A stretch of DNA of 64,000 bases, taken from NCBI RefSeq assembly GCF_003339865.1, contig NZ_QPKV01000006.1:186001-250000 (forward strand), in the 5' to 3' direction. The notes beneath the pieces are model-generated. The model saw only the letters and a list, made by a program, of their open reading frames with translations, did no database searches and was not told the origin of the DNA. A program made the translations under genes and the position numbers. The DNA comes from Pedobacter chinensis (GTDB lineage: Bacteria; Bacteroidota; Bacteroidia; Sphingobacteriales; Sphingobacteriaceae). Of the stretch, positions 18,945 to 27,018 are shown piece after piece. Positions within the stretch are counted from its first letter, which is position 1; each line of letters opens with the position of its first letter.

Positions 18945-19307
18945 ATGGAGAAATTAACTTTGCAGGAAGAAGAAGCAATGCTTGCTATATGGCAGGTAGG
19001 TAAGGGGTTTATTAAAGATTTCATGGATGCCATGCCTGAGCCAAAACCTCCTTATACCACTTTGGCATCGACAGTGAAAAACCTGGAACGTAAAGGTTAC
19101 CTAGTAAGTGAACGTTTTGCAAATGCTAATCGTTATAGTGCTAAAGTAAAAGAGATTGATTACAAGAAACGTTTCATGAGCGGTTTTGTAAATAATTATT
19201 TCCAAAGTTCGTATAAGGAATTAGTTGCGTTTTTTGCAAAGGATAAGAAGATTAGTGCCGAAGAATTAAAGGAAATAATCAACCTGATCGAAAACCCTGA
19301 AAAGTAA
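18945..19307 (+). CDS. BlaI/MecI/CopY-family transcriptional repressor
   Basis: 120 residues with the family winged helix: LTLQEEEAMLAIWQVGKGFI, then PPYTTLASTVKNLERKGYLV and a wing with RFANANRYSAKV. An acidic/Lys C-terminal dimerisation helix follows. Such repressors bind dyad operators and are inactivated by cleavage after the cognate BlaR1-type membrane protease senses a signal. The gene is followed after 4 bases by the M56 peptidase gene and preceded by a matching dyad. Confidence 0.92.
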   Translation: MEKLTLQEEEAMLAIWQVGKGFIKDFMDAMPEPKPPYTTLASTVKNLERKGYLVSERFANANRYSAKVKEIDYKKRFMSGFVNNYFQSSYKELVAFFAKDKKISAEELKEIINLIENPEK

Positions 19308-19311
19308 TGCC

Positions 19312-20814
19312 ATGCCACATTTTTTTCTCATTTTATTGAAGATAAACCTGGTGCTGATTCTATTTTCTGTAACCTATTATCTTATTTTACGCCGGTTAAC
19401 ATTTTATTCACTTAACCGGGCATTTTTAGTATTTGGGATCGTTTTTTCTTCAGCTTATCCATTTATTGATTTAACCGATTTCTTTTCAGGACAAAAAGCT
19501 GTTCCTGCTTTTATTCCTCGGTTTAATCAGAATGTTAAACAATTTGTGCAACAGGATTCGGTTTCGATGTTTTGGCAGATTTTAACCGTGCTGTTTTATG
19601 CTGGTGTTTTTCTGATGGCAATGAGATTAATGGTTCAGTTTATTTCCCTTCGCCGGATGCACAAAAAATCTGAACCGGGTAAACTGAAAGATTTTAATGT
19701 AAGAATTTTAAATGAAGAAGTAAGTCCGTTCAGCTTCTGGCAAACTATTTACATTAATCCTGGAATGCATAAGCCACAAGATTTGGGAAATATTCTTGAA
19801 CATGAAAAAGTTCACGTAGAAGAATGGCATACTCTTGATATTATTCTTGCCGAAATTTGTGTGGTTTTCTACTGGTTCAATCCTGGTGTTTGGTTAATGA
19901 AGAAAGCGGTTAGAGAGAATATTGAGTTCATTACCGATGCCAGAATATTGAAAAAAGGTATTGATAAAAAGGCTTATCAGTACAGTTTATTGGATGTTGG
20001 AACTTTGCAGGCTTCTGTGGCCATCGTTAATAATTTCAATTTGTCCGATCTAAAAAAACGTATTAAAATGATGAATACAAAGCGTTCATCAAAAGTAAAT
20101 TTAACCAGATACTTACTAGCCCTACCTGTTTTACTTTGCGTTACACTAGCTTTTACCATTGATAAAAAGGAAGTTCGGAAAAGCTTAATTCCTCTGAAAA
20201 ATATGGTCATAAAGGTTTTGCCGGAAAATAAACCTGAAGTTGTTGTAAGCAAGCCGTTTTTAGCAAAAATTAAGGCAAAGCAGAAGGTTAAAGATGCTGA
20301 TGTTAAACTTCCGGATTCAGCCAGAAATGTAATGTTTGTGTTTAATACTGATCTGGAAAGTGCGGATACCAGCCATCAATCAATTGCCAATATGTTGAAT
20401 AATCAACATGGAAAGGTTAAAATGATTAGCATTAAAATGAAAGATGATGCTAATGGAAAAATGATCATGCAAAATTTTACTTTTAAGGATACGCTAAAGT
20501 TAGAATCTGAACTGACCAATGTAATGATTTCAGGGAATCAAAGTACTGATTTCCTGAAATCATTACCACCCGCGAAAGATAAAATCCAAAAAGTTATTGT
20601 CATAAAATCGACCTTTAAAACAGTTGATACGGACAATGATAATCTAAAAAAGTTGGTCGGCAATGGTAAAATAACCACTACCGGAACTGATTTTTTTCTA
20701 AATGGAAATAAGATCTCTAAAGAGGAGTTTGATAAGCTCAATCTGAACCAGATCTCAACTATCAATGTTGATAAAAGTGGCCCTATGGCATTTCGCATTA
20801 CCACGAAACCTTAA
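19312..20814 (+). CDS. BlaR1-like M56 family membrane metallopeptidase
   Basis: A membrane sensor-protease that would cleave or inactivate the BlaI-type repressor encoded just upstream. N-terminal transmembrane helices (~5-26, 35-53, 80-106) surround the M56 domain, whose zinc motif HEKVH is at residues 164-168, followed by WFNPGVWLMKKAVREN and DARILKK. A further transmembrane helix (~263-282, TRYLLALPVLLCVTLAFTI) precedes a ~215-residue C-terminal domain. This domain is not a penicillin-binding sensor, so the inducing signal is probably not a beta-lactam. That is usual for Bacteroidota homologues. Confidence 0.88.
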   Translation: MPHFFLILLKINLVLILFSVTYYLILRRLTFYSLNRAFLVFGIVFSSAYPFIDLTDFFSGQKAVPAFIPRFNQNVKQFVQQDSVSMFWQILTVLFYAGVFLMAMRLMVQFISLRRMHKKSEPGKLKDFNVRILNEEVSPFSFWQTIYINPGMHKPQDLGNILEHEKVHVEEWHTLDIILAEICVVFYWFNPGVWLMKKAVRENIEFITDARILKKGIDKKAYQYSLLDVGTLQASVAIVNNFNLSDLKKRIKMMNTKRSSKVNLTRYLLALPVLLCVTLAFTIDKKEVRKSLIPLKNMVIKVLPENKPEVVVSKPFLAKIKAKQKVKDADVKLPDSARNVMFVFNTDLESADTSHQSIANMLNNQHGKVKMISIKMKDDANGKMIMQNFTFKDTLKLESELTNVMISGNQSTDFLKSLPPAKDKIQKVIVIKSTFKTVDTDNDNLKKLVGNGKITTTGTDFFLNGNKISKEEFDKLNLNQISTINVDKSGPMAFRITTKP

Positions 20815-20900
20815 GGTTACCGTTAAAACTTAGTTCGATTGTTACTTTTAAATTCAAGCTTTATAAGCACCATGTGTGGCTTAACTTCAAGCTAAATTTA

Positions 20901-20938
20901 TTTCAGGACCTTTCCTAATAACAAGAAAGGCCCTGAAA
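20901..20938. terminator. Strong hairpin between convergent operons
   Basis: TTTCAGGACCTTTC (20901-20914) pairs with GAAAGGCCCTGAAA (20925-20938) apart from one mismatch, around a 10-base loop. It lies between blaR1-like and TonB-receptor genes that converge, so it can work as a bidirectional terminator. No long T-run follows. The TTTATTTCAGGACCT arm is shared with repeats at 13.7 and 14.0 kb. Confidence 0.5.
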
Positions 20939-21012
20939 TATTTCAGGGTAACGACTGCTCTAACCCAAAACATAATTATACATTCTTTAGAAATTTAATC
21001 CTCAGGCTCAGA

Positions 21013-23676
21013 TTAAAAGTTAAATGTTGCTTTGAGCATGGCCACTCTACCGGGGATGAGATAAGTTCCGGTGGTAAGTGAATTTGCCGAAAGATAAATG
21101 GCATCGAACTGTTTAATGTTCGTCAGGTTCGTGATGCCAAATTCAAGATCTGTTTTCATCTTCAGTATCTTATATTTCACATTCATATCAGCAAAAAGAT
21201 ATTTTAGATTTGGCTGACTGGATTGGTGTGTGAACAAATGCTCTGCAGATAAGTTAAGATAAACGTTTCTAACAGTTGTAATAGCCAGCGCAGATTGTTG
21301 CCTCAATTGCTGAAAATTGGTTTTAATGGCATCTGCAATTTCAGCACGGTTATCGGTAACCGCATAACTTGCATTGTACGACCAGTTCACAAAATTCGTC
21401 AACTTTGCTTCAATGCCAGCCCTATAGGTAATAGTTTTGGTGTTAAAAGGCAAAAGCTCGCCATTTTGTAATTGATTATACTTGCTTTGAGAAAAAATGA
21501 CCCCGGCATTTAGCGTACTTTTCCAGGCGAAAATATATTTGCTTGTATTCGCATTTAGTGACAGCGTTTTGAAATGATTTTCTAAAGGCAAAACTATTCG
21601 TTGCTGGATATTATTGCTTAAACTATAAGATGATATGGTATTAAGTTCGATGTCACTATAATTAGCACCAACATTGAGGAAAAACATTTGCATGGCTTTT
21701 CTGAAATTAAAACCAGCACCAATGTTATGCGCCTTGGTTTCTGAAACAGGCGCATCGTTGGCAAACAGCGAACGATAATTTTTCAAAATCGTTCCACGAT
21801 AAACATCATCAATTCCGCCCAAATCATTTTTGAATGAATAATTAGCGGTCACAAAATTTTCTATTCCTGTTTGATACTTAATATTCATTGATGGGTTTAA
21901 AAACAACTTCTGCAAACTTTTATCCAGCGCATTAAGCGGATCATTATAGCTAATTCTGTTATAGCTTAATGGCAAACTTAAACCCGCCTTTATTTTATCG
22001 TTTGTATATTCATAAGTGGCATCAGCGTAAACCCGGTTTTTAAACCATTTTAAGTCGTTTACTGTGTTTTGTGAAACCAATTCTGAGGTCTGGTCGTTTT
22101 GTATGCGATAAAGCTCGGAGTTTAAGTTTTGTTGCTGAAGATTAAATCCAGCTTTATAAGTTTGTGCGAAGCCGCCCTTTACAAATGCAAATGATATGTA
22201 ATTGTTAGTGTACCAGGTTGGAAGTTTGATATACTGATTCAAGCCGAGGTAACTATTTCCATTATTGAGAACATCAGCATTTAAACCAGGTAAAATATTT
22301 AAAATTTCAGGTTGTGAAGTGCTGTTGAAATAAGAATACAGGTTGATTACATCATCAGATTTTAGTTTCTTTCGATAATTGAATTCATTTGAAATATCGA
22401 AGGTTTCTTGTTTTAATATCTGATTGGCCGCTACATTATTGATGGAAAAAGCCGATGTGGTTTTAAAGGGAGCATAGTCCAAAACGAAATTATTGTTCAA
22501 ATAATGTTTTTCGGCATTGCCATTTAAATTGAATTGAGCTCTGAGTTTTTGAGGGTTGATCTCATTGTTCTGAAACTCGGAATAGCTGATGGTTTGATCA
22601 GATAAATAGGTTTGCGAAAATTTATTATACTGCTGTTTGCGCTCATCATACAAATAAGAAATATTGGCCCTTAACTGTAAATCCTGATTGAATTTGTAAA
22701 GATTATTCAAATTTAAAACCCCTGCTTTGTTAAATAAGTACCTGCTTTGTGGAAGTGATGGTACACCAGCTGCCCCGGTTGATAACAAACCGCTTGGTTT
22801 ACTATTGTCTAAACGCTTTAAGTAATCTGATAAATTATGTGAGGTTAAATCAATACCCGGATCATTGCCAATATTATTTCCTTTGATGTTGTTGATGAAC
22901 TTTAACTTTTTATTGAACAACATCGCTGTCAGGTTTTCATCAAAACGATCTGGCGTTCCGGCACCTATGGTTGCATCGCCCATTACCTTGAGTTTTGCAT
23001 CATCTTTAATGACCAGGTTCAAGGCCACATCGTCGCTCATGTTATTTTTGCGCATCATTTTAATCGGCTGATCGTTTTGAATAACCTGAACTTTATCAAC
23101 TGCACCTTGCGGAATGCTTTTTGTGCCAATGTTATATTTATCATCGAGCAAATTATCTCCATCTACATATAAATTAGAAATCGATTTGCCGTTATAGCTG
23201 ATTTTTCCGTTTTCAGCCACTTCAATTCCCGGCATTTTTTTAAGCACATCGCCAATGCTCCGATCTTGCTTATCTGCAAAATCGGAGGTTCTGTAATTTA
23301 ATGTATCGCCTTTAGCCATTAGTGAAGGACGATTTTTAACCGTTACGGTTTCTAAATTGGTTTCGCTCGCCTGTAAGATTAAGTCCTGACTTTGGGTAAG
23401 ATCTGTAATGGAAATGGATTGCTTTTTGTATCCAATGCTCGAAGCTTCAATTTTGTAGCCAACAATCTGATCATTTTTTACCGAAAGATTAAACTCGCCA
23501 TTTTTATTGGTTCTGGTAAAATTAATGATATTGCCCTCAGCGTCCTTTAAATTTACATTAACCGATTCTATTCCTTTTCCATTGCTATCTTTAACTGTTC
23601 CTTTAATCGGTTTCTGAGCAGAAACCGACACGATACCAATAAAACACAATAGTTTTATTAAAAGGATGTGTTTCAT
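21013..23676 (-). CDS. TonB-dependent receptor-like outer-membrane beta-barrel protein
   Basis: 887 residues. A signal peptide (ending SVSAQ) leads into a carboxypeptidase-regulatory-like domain at ~22-105 (IKGTVKDSNGKGIESVNVNL). A plug-like region follows (MPGIEVAENGKISYNGK and DKVQVIQNDQPIKMM). A long barrel ends in AMLKATFNF. The plug is of the divergent 'outer membrane beta-barrel family' type seen next to GLPGLI genes rather than a classical siderophore receptor. It overlaps the GLPGLI gene by 4 bases (ATGA). Substrate unknown. Confidence 0.85.
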   Translation of the reverse strand: MKHILLIKLLCFIGIVSVSAQKPIKGTVKDSNGKGIESVNVNLKDAEGNIINFTRTNKNGEFNLSVKNDQIVGYKIEASSIGYKKQSISITDLTQSQDLILQASETNLETVTVKNRPSLMAKGDTLNYRTSDFADKQDRSIGDVLKKMPGIEVAENGKISYNGKSISNLYVDGDNLLDDKYNIGTKSIPQGAVDKVQVIQNDQPIKMMRKNNMSDDVALNLVIKDDAKLKVMGDATIGAGTPDRFDENLTAMLFNKKLKFINNIKGNNIGNDPGIDLTSHNLSDYLKRLDNSKPSGLLSTGAAGVPSLPQSRYLFNKAGVLNLNNLYKFNQDLQLRANISYLYDERKQQYNKFSQTYLSDQTISYSEFQNNEINPQKLRAQFNLNGNAEKHYLNNNFVLDYAPFKTTSAFSINNVAANQILKQETFDISNEFNYRKKLKSDDVINLYSYFNSTSQPEILNILPGLNADVLNNGNSYLGLNQYIKLPTWYTNNYISFAFVKGGFAQTYKAGFNLQQQNLNSELYRIQNDQTSELVSQNTVNDLKWFKNRVYADATYEYTNDKIKAGLSLPLSYNRISYNDPLNALDKSLQKLFLNPSMNIKYQTGIENFVTANYSFKNDLGGIDDVYRGTILKNYRSLFANDAPVSETKAHNIGAGFNFRKAMQMFFLNVGANYSDIELNTISSYSLSNNIQQRIVLPLENHFKTLSLNANTSKYIFAWKSTLNAGVIFSQSKYNQLQNGELLPFNTKTITYRAGIEAKLTNFVNWSYNASYAVTDNRAEIADAIKTNFQQLRQQSALAITTVRNVYLNLSAEHLFTHQSSQPNLKYLFADMNVKYKILKMKTDLEFGITNLTNIKQFDAIYLSANSLTTGTYLIPGRVAMLKATFNF

Positions 23677-24632
23677 TTTTGACTGGAAATTTCGAGTGGA
23701 TTATTGATTTCAGATTTTACGGCTGCGGTACTTCCGGCAGGGCGTGGAGCTGCATTCATTTTGAATGATCCCTGCATACCGCTGGCTGCCATTTGTGCCT
23801 GCATAAAACCCTGCGGATCTTTATCTCTGGCTTCTTTTAATTTATCCAATTCTTTTCGTGTTGTTTTAATGGCATCAGCAGGAAGTTTAATTTCCGAACC
23901 TAGATAGGATGTGCCTACATCCATACCCACAATTTTAATCCCGGCAACTGCACCATTTGCCATTGTTACCTTTGGCTCATCGGCAGATGTGTTTTTTTCA
24001 TCGCTTGCTGTTACGTTTTCCAAACCGGCAAATTCAAACTTTACTTCTTTTTTCTCATCATAAGCTTCAACAATTAATCCAGGTAAACCATTAAGTTTCC
24101 ATGGTCCGCTTTGAAAAGGCAATTCGGTTGCAAACCATGCAATCCAGTTTCTTCCTTTGAAATTTGCAGTAGCTTTTTGACAAGGGATACCTGAAAAACT
24201 CATCGTGTCTTTTAAAATCTTCCAGTCTATTTTTGGAGCAGCTTCTTCAACAAGATAATTGTTAAATAGCTTTTCTTTTGTGATCAGCTTCCTTTCGTTG
24301 GCGAAAAAGAAATAATCAGCCTGGGTAACAGAACCTTTTGTTTGTCTTTTAAGCTCAATTTTCACGTTTGAATTGCCTGTTTGGTTTTTGATTTGCTCTT
24401 CAATTTGCTTTTGTGCATTTAATGCCTCATTTATTTTATCGTAACTGGTATAAACCGATGCATTTTTGCCTGTTACCAGCAACATGTTCTCTGTATGTGG
24501 TTTGTCTTTTTGCGTGGTATCCTGAATATGTGTAAAGGTATACCGTACGCGTGCCAATGCCTTATCAGGACTTTGTGCCTTCAATGAAAGTGTTATACCC
24601 ATTGCTAAGCAGGTAGTTAAAATTAATTTCAT
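23673..24632 (-). CDS. GLPGLI family protein
   Basis: A Bacteroidota-specific exported protein of unknown function, named for the motif seen here as WKLNGLPGLIVEAYDE. The start at 24632 gives a clean signal peptide (MKLILTTCLAMGITLSLKAQ); a longer frame to 24710 would add 26 residues that run across the operator at 24665-24689 and is rejected. It is first gene of an operon with the TonB-like receptor. Regulation by the nearby BlaI-type repressor is inferred from the shared operator. Confidence 0.88.
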   Translation of the reverse strand: MKLILTTCLAMGITLSLKAQSPDKALARVRYTFTHIQDTTQKDKPHTENMLLVTGKNASVYTSYDKINEALNAQKQIEEQIKNQTGNSNVKIELKRQTKGSVTQADYFFFANERKLITKEKLFNNYLVEEAAPKIDWKILKDTMSFSGIPCQKATANFKGRNWIAWFATELPFQSGPWKLNGLPGLIVEAYDEKKEVKFEFAGLENVTASDEKNTSADEPKVTMANGAVAGIKIVGMDVGTSYLGSEIKLPADAIKTTRKELDKLKEARDKDPQGFMQAQMAASGMQGSFKMNAAPRPAGSTAAVKSEINNPLEISSQK

Positions 24633-24664
24633 AATGTTGGGTTTTAAAAGTATTCTATTTAATT

Positions 24665-24689
24665 TTCGTAAATCTACGAAATATTCGTA
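24665..24689. promoter_or_regulatory. BlaI-type operator of the GLPGLI operon
   Basis: TTCGTA (24665-24670), 4 bases, TACGAA (24675-24680), 3 bases, TTCGTA (24684-24689): two perfect overlapping dyads. In the direction of the operon the TAGATTTA -7-like box sits inside the first dyad. The half-sites and their 4/3 spacing are the same as at 18915-18939. Confidence 0.65.
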
Positions 24690-24986
24690 ATAAGAAAAGG
24701 GCTTTAACATTTTTTAACTTTGGAATTGTCTTTCGCTGATTTGCAGATTTCTTTAATGTAGCAGAATTAGTGGTTTGGAGGGGAGAGCACCGTTGTTTGA
24801 AATACTTAAACCGCGTAAATTAAACCTGATGGAAATGGAAAGCCCGCAGCGAAGCGAGGACTTGAAATGAACAGCAGGGCAGGAGTTGCCAAAATGTGAT
24901 GCCATTGCTTTTCAAAATAAATTATAAGCGCATGCCCGGGAATTTAAGAACGGTAAAATTTATACTAAAAATATTTTCGGTATGTG

Positions 24987-25018
24987 TTTGTGTGTTAATT
25001 GAATTTGTTCTATATTTG
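24987..25018 (+). promoter_or_regulatory. Promoter of rplU-rpmA
   Basis: TTTG at 24987-24990, 20 bases, TATATTTG at 25011-25018, followed by ~40 nt of leader to the ATG at 25059. The rest of 24690-24986 shows nothing beyond a short GC-rich palindromic fragment near 24840. Confidence 0.65.
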
Positions 25019-25058
25019 CACCTCGTTAAATAAAAATTAAAAAACTAATATTTAAACA

Positions 25059-25370
25059 ATGTACGCAATAGTAAATATAGCAGGGCAGCAATTTAAAGTT
25101 GCTAAAGACCAGCACCTTTTTGTACACAGATTACAAGGAGATGAAGGCGCTAGTATTGAATTTGATAATGTATTGTTGGTTGATAATGGTGGTGCAATCA
25201 CTGTAGGTGCTCCTGCGGTTAAAGGTGCTAAAGTTTCAGCTAAGATCGTATCTCATTTAAAAGGTGATAAAGTAATCGTTTTCCACAAAAAACGTAGAAA
25301 AGGTTACAAAAAGAAAAATGGTCACCGCCAGTTTTTCACTAAGATTCAGATCTCTGACATCACGTTATAA
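25059..25370 (+). CDS. rplU: 50S ribosomal protein L21
   Basis: 103 residues matching L21 throughout: [14 protein letters not shown] at the N-terminus, the '[18 protein letters not shown]' strand region and the basic [19 protein letters not shown] segment that contacts 23S rRNA. It is paired as usual with rpmA, 51 bases downstream. Confidence 0.97.
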   Translation: MYAIVNIAGQQFKVAKDQHLFVHRLQGDEGASIEFDNVLLVDNGGAITVGAPAVKGAKVSAKIVSHLKGDKVIVFHKKRRKGYKKKNGHRQFFTKIQISDITL

Positions 25371-25421
25371 TTAATTGTTAACCCAATAATTCGCCTTTAG
25401 CGAGTTACAAAATATAAAATC

Positions 25422-25832
25422 ATGGCACACAAAAAAGGAGCCGGTAGTTCGAAAAACGGACGTGAATCGCATAGTAAGCGTTTAGGTATTAAAATTTTCG
25501 GTGGTCAGTTAGCTATCGCTGGAAATATTTTAGTACGTCAACGTGGTACAAAACACCACCCTGATAAAGGCGTTGGTATTGGTAAAGACCATACCTTATT
25601 CGCTTTGGTTGATGGTACTGTAGTTTTCAGAAAAAAACAAGATAACAAATCTTATGTATCTGTTCTTCCTATTTCTGATGCTGAAATTGAAGCAGCAATT
25701 GCTAAAAAACCAGCGGTGAAAAAAGAAGTTGAAGCTAAAGAAGTTGTTGCAGAAGCACCAGCTAAAAAAGCACCTGCTAAAAAAGCAGCTAAAAAAGACG
25801 AAGCTACTGAAGAAGCTGCAACTGCAGAATAA
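25422..25832 (+). CDS. rpmA: 50S ribosomal protein L27
   Basis: The N-terminus [20 protein letters not shown] is the L27 tail that reaches the peptidyl-transferase centre; it has no cleavable extension. The core ends near residue 90. The remaining ~45 residues are an Ala/Lys/Glu-rich, low-complexity tail ([11 protein letters not shown]) that is longer than in many bacteria. It is cotranscribed with rplU and followed by a strong terminator. Confidence 0.97.
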   Translation: MAHKKGAGSSKNGRESHSKRLGIKIFGGQLAIAGNILVRQRGTKHHPDKGVGIGKDHTLFALVDGTVVFRKKQDNKSYVSVLPISDAEIEAAIAKKPAVKKEVEAKEVVAEAPAKKAPAKKAAKKDEATEEAATAE

Positions 25833-25853
25833 TTAGTATCAACTGATATTTAG

Positions 25854-25883
25854 AAATCCCGATGAAAATCGGGATTTTTTTTT
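25854..25883 (+). terminator. Rho-independent terminator after rpmA
   Basis: AAATCCCGAT, loop GAAA, ATCGGGATTT, then a run of T. It is a perfect 10-bp stem with a GNRA-type loop. Confidence 0.9.
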
Positions 25884-25903
25884 GGCCTGTTTTTTTATCT
25901 TTT

Positions 25904-25978
25904 GTCATTGTGAGGCACGAAGTAATTTACTCTATTTGCCTCACGGTAATAAAGATTGCTTCGTGCCTCGCAAGATGA
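25904..25978. repeat. Palindromic GAGGCACGAAGC element
   Basis: The left arm GTCATTGTGAGGCACGAAG and right arm GATTGCTTCGTGCCTCGCAA flank a short AT-rich centre. It lies between convergent rpmA and the polyprenyl synthetase gene. The same family is at 33413-33475, 36572-36632 and, as half-copies, in the 42.3 kb array. Confidence 0.75.
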
Positions 25979-25999
25979 GTTGGTTATAAAACTTATAAA

Positions 26000-26974
26000 T
26001 TAATATTCCCTGGCCATTAACTGATTGGTTAATGTTAACAGATTGGATTTTCTTTCGTCGCTCACATTGATTTGTCCGAATACGTTCAATGCTTTGTTCA
26101 AGTAGTGATTCATGCTCTCTTTAGCGATATTCTGAACATCTAAAGTATCATAAACCGATCTTACTGTTTTTACTTTTTCTTTGGTATCAAAGTCTTTATA
26201 GCTCGTCCATGTATCCAATGATTCCCGGGTATCGCCTTCGGCCAGTTCAAATGCTTTTAACAACAGGAATGTTTTTTTATTGGCAATGATATCGCCACCA
26301 ACTTGTTTGCCGAATTTTTCCGGATCTGCGTAAACATCCAGGATGTCATCCTGCAACTGAAAAGCAATGCCAATATTTTCTCCAAACTGATAGATGAGAT
26401 CGGCATCTTTTTCTGATGCTCCTGCAATGATAGCACCCAGTTTTAAAGCTCCTCCCAGCAGCACTGCTGTTTTCAGCCTGATCATGTTGATGTATTCTTC
26501 AATGCTTACATCATCACGGTTTTCGAATTCCATATCCAGCTGTTGGCCTTCGCAAACGCCCTGAGCGGTTGCGTTGAATGTGTCCAACACTTCTTTCAGG
26601 AAAACCGGATTTACTTTAGCCAGGTTTTTATTCGCTTCAACCATCATTACATCACCACTTAAAATGGCGGTGTTGGTACTCCATTTTTCATGAACAGTGG
26701 CTTTCCCCCGGCGTAAAGGGGCATTATCCATAATATCATCATGTACAAGCGTAAAATTGTGGAAAACCTCAATGGCCATTGCAGCGTGTATGGAGTCGTG
26801 CGCATCTTTACCGAATAATTCAGTCGCCATTAAAACCAACAGGGGGCGAACACGTTTGCCGCCGAGATTAATAATATAAGTTATAGGGTCATAAAGCTGT
26901 TTAGGCTGATCCGGGAACCTTAAATTTTGTATTGCTGTATCTAGAATTTGTTGTAGTTGTTCAGTTGTATGCAT
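26000..26974 (-). CDS. Polyprenyl (trans-isoprenyl) diphosphate synthase
   Basis: Condenses isopentenyl diphosphate units onto an allylic primer. Both aspartate-rich motifs are present: the first as LVHDDIMDNAPLRRGKATVH and the second as QLQDDILDVYADPEKFGKQV. GGKRVRPLLVLMATELFG marks the substrate-binding N-terminus. The start at 26974 (MHTTEQLQQ) fits the family better than the ATG five codons upstream. Product chain length cannot be read reliably; homologues serve either menaquinone side-chain or shorter isoprenoid synthesis. Confidence 0.92.
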   Translation of the reverse strand: MHTTEQLQQILDTAIQNLRFPDQPKQLYDPITYIINLGGKRVRPLLVLMATELFGKDAHDSIHAAMAIEVFHNFTLVHDDIMDNAPLRRGKATVHEKWSTNTAILSGDVMMVEANKNLAKVNPVFLKEVLDTFNATAQGVCEGQQLDMEFENRDDVSIEEYINMIRLKTAVLLGGALKLGAIIAGASEKDADLIYQFGENIGIAFQLQDDILDVYADPEKFGKQVGGDIIANKKTFLLLKAFELAEGDTRESLDTWTSYKDFDTKEKVKTVRSVYDTLDVQNIAKESMNHYLNKALNVFGQINVSDERKSNLLTLTNQLMAREY

Positions 26975-27018
26975 GTTTTGCTTAAACAATTGTGTTCAGG
27001 GCACAAATGTCTTAATTT

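Noticed and set aside
24633..24710. Upstream extension of the GLPGLI gene
   Set aside because: It would run through the operator and place 26 non-signal residues before a clean signal peptide.
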